From IMG/VR virus record IMGVR_UViG_3300025759_000260, positions 1 through 37,170 of that record: a stretch of 37,170 bases of DNA; one strand, 5' to 3'. The notes beneath the pieces were generated by a model. It did not search any database. It was not told where the DNA came from and worked only from the letters and a program-made list of their open reading frames with translations. Made by a program: the position numbers and the translations under genes. The stretch is from a virus. Every line of letters starts with the position of its first letter. Position 1 is the first letter of the stretch. Below, piece by piece: positions 31,045 through 37,170 of this stretch.

Positions 31045-32271
31045 TTAACCAACCCCTGATAGTCTTTGGCTAATGGCATCCTCGAAAGAAACATTTGACC
31101 CAGCAGAATTAGCAACTCTACCGGAATCCGGCACTGATCCGCTAGTTCCAGGCTCTGCTTCTTCATACTCCGCAAGCCTGTCAGTGAGGTTTTCTAGTTC
31201 TGCTTGCAAGGCACTGTATTCTTTTACCAAGGAGGGCAGCATTTGGGCCGCTACCGCGTTGTAGGCTGCATCCACTGGGTGGATAACGGCAGGGTCAGTG
31301 CCAGCCGCTTTTTCAGTGATTGCATCGAAGTCAATCCCCTCAAATCCAGCCAGAAACGGAACCTTCTCTTTGACTCTCCCCACTACGTTTCTCGTAACCA
31401 CTTGGCGTTCTTGCGCTTTCTCAGCCGCTAGTTGATTCTGCCTCTGCTCCTCCAAGTTTTGAGCTTCATAGTAGGCTTCCTCCAGGTTATTAATCATATT
31501 TGACCTGTGATCCAAGATAGGGTTAATGTCCTCCAACACCCTGTAAATCTTAGCTTTGTCTCTGTCGGAAACATCCTCTAAGATTTCAGACAATGCCTCA
31601 TCTTGGTCCTCCCCCTCATCCATAGAGATAACGTCAATAAGCGCATCTGAATCAATGTCGTAATGGTCCGCGACCTGTTCCGCTTTATTCAATAGCTCAA
31701 GGAGAGGCGCAGTAACTGTTTCCTGATAGCTAGTGGTGTTCTCCAAGTCGGTGAACATCTTCTGCTGTTCATACTCAGCAAGCTGTTCACGCATCGTTTC
31801 GATGTCCTCATTATCAACTGCGCCACTCAGTTCTTGAATCTTACTCTCATATTCTGTGGTCCGCTGCCGAAGTTCGTCCACCTCTGATCGAAGAACCTTT
31901 CTTTCCTCTTTGAGTTGCTTAAAACGCCTAGCAGCTTTTGGAGTCCAATCGGCAGTGTCCTGAGTTTCCAAGTCATTGGTGGGGTCAAAATCATTTTCGG
32001 ACTCTTGAACTTCTTCCCCCTCCGCTAAAGGCTCAGAGGACTCTTCTTCCGTCTCTGCTTCCGGGGCTTCAGATTCCGGTTGCGGGACTTGGGGTTCGGG
32101 TTCGGGAACTTCTGGTTCGGGTTGAGCTTCTTCAACGGGGTTATCCAAGCGGTCTAACGCCTCTTCAAATGCTTGCGAGAAAGAGTTTTCCACTCCCCCT
32201 ACATCAAGGTCTGCTTCATTTAATTGTGGCTCCGACTCTGCGGCGAAGTCCATTACGGCTTGTTCACTCAT
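31045..32271 (-). CDS. Scaffolding protein
   Basis: The protein has 408 residues, very acidic, with a Glu/Pro-rich stretch (PEPEVPEPEPQ) near residues 50-75 and long coiled coils (FKQLKEERKVLRSEVDELRQ at about 115-135 and EYEQQKMFTDLENTTSY). It has a C-terminal basic/Ser end. An acidic helical protein placed between portal and capsid is the hallmark of phage scaffolds that direct prohead assembly. There is no sequence-level family proof. A terminator follows it directly. Confidence 0.75.
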   Translation of the reverse strand: MSEQAVMDFAAESEPQLNEADLDVGGVENSFSQAFEEALDRLDNPVEEAQPEPEVPEPEPQVPQPESEAPEAETEEESSEPLAEGEEVQESENDFDPTNDLETQDTADWTPKAARRFKQLKEERKVLRSEVDELRQRTTEYESKIQELSGAVDNEDIETMREQLAEYEQQKMFTDLENTTSYQETVTAPLLELLNKAEQVADHYDIDSDALIDVISMDEGEDQDEALSEILEDVSDRDKAKIYRVLEDINPILDHRSNMINNLEEAYYEAQNLEEQRQNQLAAEKAQERQVVTRNVVGRVKEKVPFLAGFEGIDFDAITEKAAGTDPAVIHPVDAAYNAVAAQMLPSLVKEYSALQAELENLTDRLAEYEEAEPGTSGSVPDSGRVANSAGSNVSFEDAISQRLSGVG

Positions 32272-32575
32272 TACTTAGGCTTATGTGCGCCCACTCTTGG
32301 GGCAGTTTATTTTGTGTTGTTTTGGGCTGGGTTAGTTTTTCCAGATCCTGGAAAGCGTCTCGATACCCAGCATACCACGCTTGTTTCATGGCATTAGCTT
32401 CTGGGTCTGAAGATAAAGTTGCGAAAGTAGGTCCAGCCGCTTCCTTCAATGTCGCGGCGGCAAGTTTGAAAACATCACTATCTAGCATCTCACGCAGTTC
32501 TGCGGGAGCCGCCATATCTCTAAACCACTGTTCAATCGGTATTGGTGGTTTCATTTTTCTATTTAATTTACTCAT
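32264..32575 (-). CDS. Hypothetical head-region protein
   Basis: The protein has 103 residues (MSKLNRKMKPPIPIEQWFRD), helical, with FKLAAATLKEAAGPTFATLS and MKQAWYAGYRDAFQDLEKL. The W-Y-A-G-Y-R-D-A pattern recurs in small phage head genes. Its end overlaps the scaffold start by 8 bases. Function is unknown. Confidence 0.68.
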   Translation of the reverse strand: MSKLNRKMKPPIPIEQWFRDMAAPAELREMLDSDVFKLAAATLKEAAGPTFATLSSDPEANAMKQAWYAGYRDAFQDLEKLTQPKTTQNKLPQEWAHISLSNE

Positions 32576-32580
32576 TTATT

Positions 32581-32979
32581 TTAACTACGTGCTTTTTTAC
32601 TAGCTTCTTGTGCGGCGGCTGTATTTTTTACAAACTGCTTTCCTTTTCTCATCCCCTCTCTCTTCTTTCTGCTAGTGGCAGCATACTCAGAAGCTGAAAG
32701 AGATTTTATTGCCTTCTCAGGTAAATATCTTTCGCCCGTAGCCTTTGGGCCTTGGGTAGATGGTTTCCCACTCTTAGTTCGCCATTTCTGCTTTGTCCAC
32801 TTACTAAGAGACTTTTGTGATTTTTTCTTTCCCCCTTTGTAGCCCCCTCCAGCGGCCTTATACTTCTGGGCGACTATCTGCGCCTTACGAGCAGACCACT
32901 GCCCCGGCTTTCCTCCTTTTCCAGAAGCCTTGACCCTTTGGATTATTCTCTTCCGCAGTCCTGGTTTAGTGTATGCCAT
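32581..32979 (-). CDS. DUF5872-like basic protein
   Basis: The protein has 132 residues and is extremely basic. PGLRKRIIQRVKASGKGGKP, GQWSARKAQIVAQKYKAAGG, GYKGGKKKSQKSLSKWTKQK and WRTKSGKPS give the W-S-A-R-K-A-Q, G-G-Y and K-W-R-T-K-S-G-K hallmarks of the DUF5872 family, which I know from large algal and amoebal viruses and some phages. The strong positive charge would suit DNA binding in the capsid. The function is not established. Confidence 0.72.
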   Translation of the reverse strand: MAYTKPGLRKRIIQRVKASGKGGKPGQWSARKAQIVAQKYKAAGGGYKGGKKKSQKSLSKWTKQKWRTKSGKPSTQGPKATGERYLPEKAIKSLSASEYAATSRKKREGMRKGKQFVKNTAAAQEASKKARS

Positions 32980-33011
32980 CTTATTTGTCAGTTCCCCCCT
33001 ACTGGAGTCAC

Positions 33012-35288
33012 TTACGGTAACTCCATCTGGTCACGGAGGTCCGCAGCAGCCTTAGCATCTCTAAGTGCTTGCTCCTGCTCAAACTTTCTTTGGCGAAGCT
33101 CCATCTCAAGTTCTGCTTTCTGTCGGCGGATCTGCATGTCCACTTGCGCTTGCTGCATCTTCAAGTCAGCGGCGTTAGGTTGGGGCGGTGCGTCCATTCC
33201 CTCTTGCCCTTCGGGTGACATCTCTGCGGCATTGGCTTGTGCCTCCGCTGCCTCCCGCTGCATCTTCTGCATCTTCTTAGCGGTATTATTGATCGCCTCT
33301 TCAGCATACTGAAGGACTTGCTTCGTGTTGCTGATGAGCGGCTGCAAGTCTGCGTCTCCGGCTGCAAGTTGCAGGGTGTCGCTGATGTGTTGGTAAAATG
33401 CTACAAGGGTCTGGTAAACTTGAACAGGGTCCACTGTCCCCTCGTCCATTCCCGTGATAATCTCTTGCAGGGCCGGAACGTGGATTTGCAGGTGCTTGCC
33501 GTGCAGTTCGTTCGACAGTGCCGGAACCTGCTTACCCTCCATAAGGTCGCTGTTCTCAAAGTAGGCGATCTTGTCGTCTACGGTTGGGCGACTACCTGGC
33601 TCCTTCGGCAAGTATCTGTCCGCAAGGTCATGTCCTACGCTGGTGGCTACCACATCGCGGTCGAGGTTGCGTTGACCCACTTCGTCGAAACGCCCGGACA
33701 ACGCTTGCATCTCGCGGAGCGCAACCAACCGCCCTGCCTTTGAACCGTTACCAATGGCGCGTAGTGCCTTGGTCTTGGTAAGGTCTAGCTTCTTGATAAA
33801 CTCTCTGGGGACTCCGCGAACCTCGCAGCGGCGGTAGAACTCCTTGATTAGTGGGTCTTGGCGTTTGCTATCGACAACGCGGCGAACAATCTCGCGCATC
33901 AACCGCGTCCACGACACATAAAACAGGTTCAAGGACGCACCTGACAAGCGGGTGCTGATCTCCAGGTCCGCTGAAACCTGTAACGAGTTCCTGTATGGTG
34001 AACCCTGTGTCGGGCTATAGGTGGAGAATGTGTCGGTGTTCTGCGCCAACTGGTTGCTAAGGTCATCCAAGGCAGGTTTCACTGCAGTCCCCAAGTTCGG
34101 GATCGCTCGCTCCACGACTCGCAAATCAGGACTCAGGACTGCGTATCCACCGTAGTAGGTGAACTGCAACTCGTCCAGGGCGCGTTGGTTCTCTGCCTGG
34201 AGCATGGGTGCGGAACCCAGCATAGCTCCGTCTACCATCTGGCAGCGGAGTCGGTTGCTTGTCTGGATGTGTGAAAAGATCCGCTGACCAAGACCCCGAA
34301 TGCTGTGGTAGGTTCCGTTGCTGCCCACCCCGTAGGCGAACATGATGTAAGCCTGTTCGGGAGACGAGAAACGACTCAGCTTCTTATACAGGAAGTCCTT
34401 GGGGTTATCTTCGGCACTGATGTAGTGGCTAACCGTCCCGTCCATTTCCCGAACCCAGAAGTGCAGGACCGCTACAGTCGGGTTCTGGATTCCGGTGTAG
34501 AGGTCGTTGTTCTTGAGTTCGGCTTGCAGTGACTCGTAGTCGGTATACATCGAACCACTGTCCCCGTAACGGCGACCTGTGGTCTTGGCGTTCTTCATGA
34601 TGACGCGCTTCACTTCATCGCAGTTCCAACCGATTTTCTCAGCGGCCTTCTCGTTCTTGATGAAGTGAAACAACTCATGCAGCAAGTAGTCCCTGCGACC
34701 CACCGCAACGTCAATGCAGTTCTCTGACGCAGGGGTCTGGCGCGGGATAAGGATGTCGGTGAACCCGCCCACCCGAAACTTCCAATCTTCCGGGGTGTCA
34801 AAGTAGGCGACCCCCACACCGTGCTTGATGAAGGTGGTGCAGAGCCGCAGGTAACTGCTGTGGAACTCGGGCCATGAACGCATCATGTGGGTCAGTTCCT
34901 CCCCAACGATGTCCTCAAACACCCCGCGCTCACTAGCCTCTCCGATGGTCCCCTTGACCTCAACGAGTTTCTCCAGCGAGGTGTATAGGTCCACGTAAGC
35001 TGACACGGATATGTCCAGCAGTCGAGTAGCCTCACCGAAGTTAAGGTTCGTCTTCATCGCCTGTCCACTAGCTGCCAACTTGTCGTTGTTGTAGGGGGCG
35101 GCTCCGTCAAACATTCCGTCAATCCTAGCGCGGTTAACTGCGGACTTCTCGTCTGCTTTGCGGAGGGTCTGGAAAATGGAGATTGCAGCCTTAACGTCTT
35201 TCAGCCTAGACTCGACGGGCTTGCCTTTTTCATCAAGTGACCCCAAATCGAGGGCATCAATTTCGAGGTGTCGGGATTGACTACTCAT
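33012..35288 (-). CDS. Portal protein
   Basis: This 758-residue protein has the portal plan: an N-terminal alpha/beta wing, a central stem and crown (FYVSWTRLMREIVRRVVDSK, RAIGNGSKAGRLVALREMQA), and a long Gln/Glu/Ala-rich coiled-coil C terminus (QEQALRDAKAAADLRDQME). The region of about residues 45-120 with DISVSAYVDLYTSLEKLVEV and the motif SLQVSADLEISTRLSG fit large portals of short-tailed phages. Portals form the dodecameric DNA gate that binds TerL. It is the third gene of the leftward block and 59 bases follow the previous stop. Confidence 0.87.
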   Translation of the reverse strand: MSSQSRHLEIDALDLGSLDEKGKPVESRLKDVKAAISIFQTLRKADEKSAVNRARIDGMFDGAAPYNNDKLAASGQAMKTNLNFGEATRLLDISVSAYVDLYTSLEKLVEVKGTIGEASERGVFEDIVGEELTHMMRSWPEFHSSYLRLCTTFIKHGVGVAYFDTPEDWKFRVGGFTDILIPRQTPASENCIDVAVGRRDYLLHELFHFIKNEKAAEKIGWNCDEVKRVIMKNAKTTGRRYGDSGSMYTDYESLQAELKNNDLYTGIQNPTVAVLHFWVREMDGTVSHYISAEDNPKDFLYKKLSRFSSPEQAYIMFAYGVGSNGTYHSIRGLGQRIFSHIQTSNRLRCQMVDGAMLGSAPMLQAENQRALDELQFTYYGGYAVLSPDLRVVERAIPNLGTAVKPALDDLSNQLAQNTDTFSTYSPTQGSPYRNSLQVSADLEISTRLSGASLNLFYVSWTRLMREIVRRVVDSKRQDPLIKEFYRRCEVRGVPREFIKKLDLTKTKALRAIGNGSKAGRLVALREMQALSGRFDEVGQRNLDRDVVATSVGHDLADRYLPKEPGSRPTVDDKIAYFENSDLMEGKQVPALSNELHGKHLQIHVPALQEIITGMDEGTVDPVQVYQTLVAFYQHISDTLQLAAGDADLQPLISNTKQVLQYAEEAINNTAKKMQKMQREAAEAQANAAEMSPEGQEGMDAPPQPNAADLKMQQAQVDMQIRRQKAELEMELRQRKFEQEQALRDAKAAADLRDQMELP

Positions 35289-35347
35289 GTGTGATCTAAA
35301 TACTTAACATAACTCATAGTCAACCTCAGTCAACCAGTTGGAGCCTT

Positions 35348-35500
35348 TCAACGGGGGAAGATGTTTTTGAATGTGTCATAAACAAACACCAGTGACATCA
35401 ACATAGCAAACCCAAAAATAAACACGAAAAGCAGAACCGTTGATATAATAACACCACCCAACCCTGTATCCTGTAGGGTGTCTCTTCCACCCACAATCAT
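35348..35500 (-). CDS. Small single-pass membrane protein
   Basis: A 50-residue ORF from ATG 35500 (MIVGGRDTLQDTGLGGVIIS) has a hydrophobic span of about 25 residues (TVLLFVFIFGFAMLMSLVFV) and a short charged end (YDTFKNIFPR). Its ATG overlaps the stop of the upstream gene (ATGA), which supports real translation. It is too short for usual annotation. It might act at the membrane in assembly or infection, but no function can be read. Confidence 0.6.
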   Translation of the reverse strand: MIVGGRDTLQDTGLGGVIISTVLLFVFIFGFAMLMSLVFVYDTFKNIFPR

Positions 35501-35973
35501 CCTTCCTGAGCCTCTTCTTCTACTAGGAGCTTGATCTTGTCCACCGACATATGGACCCGCTTGCCTGTGTTCTTCTCCTGTAGCACAAGATACTCTTTGC
35601 TGAAACGGGGTGCAGGGTGCAGGACAAAGGGAACCCTGCGACCGCGCCCTTTTCGGTAGGGTTTAACGCGGTAGACCACTCCGGCCCCATCAATGGCGTA
35701 GTCCTCAAACCCAGGGATGGCTCGCCCACCCCACTCCTGGAATATCTTCTCATAGGTCAGGGTCTGGTCGAGGATCGGAACACCGCCCACGAAGTCTTCG
35801 TGATAGACCTTGCGCCTAATCCCGTCCGAACACTTGATGATGCAGTATGCCATGTTGGAGTTACGCACTACCTCGTAGCGAGTCTTCAACTTCTTTCTGA
35901 GGGGGACATAGACCATGACCCCACTTTCGGTCATCACATGGTCTGGGAAGTCAGGGTGTTTGTGTAGATTCAT
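35497..35973 (-). CDS. Double NUMOD4-like domain protein
   Basis: The protein has 158 residues. The second half carries EWGGRAIPGFEDYAIDGAGV followed by VYRVKPYRKGRG, close to NUMOD4 (W..IPGFE.Y.....G.V), a DNA-binding module normally found beside HNH homing nucleases. The first half (HPDFPDHVMTESGVMVYVPL and YCIIKCSDGIRRKVYHEDF) repeats the same layout more loosely. No HNH catalytic residues are present. It is the first gene of the leftward late block, so a DNA-binding regulator is one possibility and a remnant of a homing enzyme another. Confidence 0.65.
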   Translation of the reverse strand: MNLHKHPDFPDHVMTESGVMVYVPLRKKLKTRYEVVRNSNMAYCIIKCSDGIRRKVYHEDFVGGVPILDQTLTYEKIFQEWGGRAIPGFEDYAIDGAGVVYRVKPYRKGRGRRVPFVLHPAPRFSKEYLVLQEKNTGKRVHMSVDKIKLLVEEEAQEG

Positions 35974-36198
35974 TATATTTTACGTTTTAAGGTGTTTTTA
36001 TGTGTATCCGCTGTGGTTACCCTCTGAAACCCCAAAAACGCCTCAGAATCCAATCTGGGGCCATTACGGGGTATCTCTACCAAGTAGTCGTAACCTGGTT
36101 CGTTGAGAGTGCGCGGAGACATCGTTCGCCGCCAGAGTAGCGGACACAGGGTTCGGGGTCAAGCAGAAGTTGTGTTTTAATGCGCTTTCGATACAGGA

Positions 36199-36332
36199 AC
36201 GTGTGTTTTAATGCACAGCATCTTCTTATAAAAAAGTCTTCTAAGGTTTCAGTTGTGTTTGTCTGGCTCAGATAAACACAACAAGCCTCATAGGAGACTT
36301 TTTTTAGGGGTATATAACAATAAAACACACGT
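36199..36332. repeat. Nested inverted-repeat element, copy 2
   Basis: This is the same architecture and orientation as the copy at 3455-3589. The outer arms ACGTGTGTTTTA (36199-36210) and TAAAACACACGT (36321-36332) are a perfect 12-bp pair. The middle arms TAAAAAAGTCT and AGACTTTTTTTA match over about 10-11 pairs. The inner arms TTGTGTTTGTCT and AGATAAACACAA are as in copy 1, with loop GGCTC instead of GACTC. Changes between copies fall largely outside or compensate within arms: copy 2 AGTCTTCT pairs with AGGAGACT more fully than copy 1. Confidence 0.85.
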
Positions 36333-36737
36333 TATTTTCTTTCGCACAGAGGGGTCGCGCCATCCCCCGTTCCCCCATCCAATTTTCCCTGTTTCCTCTT
36401 TCCAGAATCATGGATCGGGGTTCGGGAATCGGAGACTCGAAATCCCGTAAATTTTTTCACAGACACGTATGTACACAGCAGTCACGCGCACGACAAGTCG
36501 CCCCCCCACCCGTGGCGTGGGCGCACTGGCAAGGGCGGGAGTGATTCCCCTTCCCAGATTCCCACTCCAGGCTTCCGGCTTCACGGTGCATGAATCATGA
36601 TGGAGGAATCAGGGCAAAGGATTCAGGTGACGTTTTCAAAATCGGGTTTTCAAAGTGAGGTCACGCCACACGATATATAAAACTTTCAATTTAATATTGA
36701 CAGGCCACTTCATTTGATTTAAATATTCCCATTGACA

Positions 36738-36754
36738 GGGAATCGCAGATTCCC
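36738..36754. promoter_or_regulatory. Operator-like palindrome next to a -35-like box
   Basis: GGGAATC (36738-36744) and GATTCCC (36748-36754) form a perfect 7-bp inverted repeat with a 3-base centre. TTGACA at 36732-36737 abuts it, 44 bases before the ATG of the next gene. It could be a repressor site, but no -10 with normal spacing follows. A second TTGACA at 36697 with TAAATA after 17 bases is a better promoter candidate. Confidence 0.4.
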
Positions 36755-36780
36755 GAACCCTTAACCCTATATATTGAATT

Positions 36781-37101
36781 ATGACAATCGAAGACCTGAT
36801 GAATACCGACGCATTCCTTTCAATACAAGAATCCGTCTATGGTAATGCCGGATGGATTAACGACGCTGAAAGGAAAGAAAGAATTGAAGCAGCAGCAGAA
36901 CACGGAGGGGAAGGCTCCTCCCATGCCGAAATCATCCAGGACTGGAGAGAAGCTCTTTCGCTTCTCTCCGTCATTGATTCCGATTTCCCCGAAGAGGGGG
37001 GAGATTTGACAGAGGGAGAGTATGATTCCCTTGAAAAGGAGATTGATGATTGCGAGGCATGGCACGAAGTCAATGGTACTTTATGGGAGCAAGTAGGCTG
37101 A
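36781..37101 (+). CDS. Hypothetical acidic protein
   Basis: The protein has 106 residues (MTIEDLMNTDAFLSIQESVY), strongly acidic and mostly helical, with aromatic spots (IIQDWREALSLLSVIDSDFP). It ends WHEVNGTLWEQVG. No family is recognised. It is the only rightward gene in the right part of the window and is preceded by an operator-like palindrome. It may be an early gene facing away from the late operon, with more rightward genes beyond the edge. Confidence 0.65.
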   Translation: MTIEDLMNTDAFLSIQESVYGNAGWINDAERKERIEAAAEHGGEGSSHAEIIQDWREALSLLSVIDSDFPEEGGDLTEGEYDSLEKEIDDCEAWHEVNGTLWEQVG

Positions 37102-37110
37102 TTCCCGTTC

Positions 37111-37166
37111 CCTCAATCCTCAATCCTCAATCCTCAATCTCTAATCTCTAATCTCTAATCCTCAAT
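37111..37166 (+). repeat. Heptanucleotide tandem array (CCTCAAT / CTCTAAT)
   Basis: Eight consecutive 7-base units are seen: CCTCAAT x4, CTCTAAT x3, CCTCAAT x1. The array starts 9 bases after the stop of the last gene, and 4 bases (CATG) follow to the window end. The ATG at 37168-37170 may be a start codon of the next gene. Confidence 0.92.
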
Positions 37167-37170
37167 CATG

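Larger units (their letters stand above)
35974..36780. other. Long intergenic region without convincing genes
   Basis: This 800-base gap separates the leftward late block from a rightward gene. It holds a partial copy (36171-36186, GTGTTTTAATGCGCT) and the complete copy 2 of the nested inverted-repeat element. Next comes a C/G-rich stretch with a CCCAC/GTGGG hairpin at 36505-36521. Many scattered GATTCCC/GGGAATC words and two TTGACA boxes (36697-36702, 36732-36737) precede the last gene. Origin-like or promoter roles are possible; no coding frame is credible. Confidence 0.6.

Noticed and set aside
37111-37166. Telomere-type linear genome end
   Set aside because: The 7-base units resemble telomere repeats superficially, but only eight are seen, they end in CATG at an arbitrary window edge, and no protelomerase or terminal-protein gene is visible.

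Overview
The window is a stretch of a tailed double-stranded DNA bacteriophage genome, either a free virus contig or part of one. The evidence is a large terminase, a portal, a scaffold-like protein, a capsid-like protein, a holin/spanin/amidase lysis set and a phage replication module, with almost no non-coding space. I see no integrase, excisionase, repressor or tRNA, so a virulent lifestyle is the simplest reading. The left edge cuts a gene and the right edge stops in a heptanucleotide tandem repeat, so both ends are probably not natural ends. The host is unknown. Most genes lack a Shine-Dalgarno sequence and instead have A/T-rich leaders (very clear before 10835 and 13233), which is the habit of Bacteroidota and related groups. 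That is only an inference.

Layout. (1) 1-3415, minus strand: a truncated charged protein, two long low-complexity repeat proteins and a DUF5754-like protein, probably virion or late genes. (2) 3416-3862: a regulatory gap holding copy 1 of a nested inverted-repeat element. (3) TerL (minus) and a divergent small-terminase-like gene (plus) around 5.96 kb. (4) 5992-18206, plus strand: the replication and recombination operon, with many ATGA or TAATG start/stop overlaps. It encodes a DUF3310 protein, a RuvC-like resolvase, a complete DNA polymerase III beta clamp, an SF2 helicase, a RecB/Cas4-like nuclease split into two genes, a putative ssDNA-binding partner, a family A DNA polymerase and a primase-helicase. 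A strong terminator at 14056-14088 sits inside this run. (5) 18203-35973, minus strand: the late operon. Transcribed right to left it runs NUMOD4-like protein, small membrane protein, portal, DUF5872-like protein, scaffold, terminator, capsid protein, accessory virion genes, sulfotransferase, virion genes with polyserine tracts, holin, spanins, amidase and an endonuclease VII-like nuclease. Two plus-strand genes, a glycosyltransferase and a methyltransferase, are set into it. (6) 35974-37170: an 800-base non-coding region with copy 2 of the nested element, one plus-strand gene, and the terminal heptamer array.

The most distinctive features are these. Four neighbouring late genes carry long serine runs built from different nucleotide repeat units, and they are interleaved with a glycosyltransferase, a sulfotransferase and a methyltransferase. 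This suggests, without proving it, a virion glycan-decoration system. A structured ~135-base element occurs twice, each time just upstream of a leftward gene block. The RecB-like nuclease is split by a 1.8-kb block of small genes, which itself contains a cassette bounded by perfect 30-bp direct repeats.
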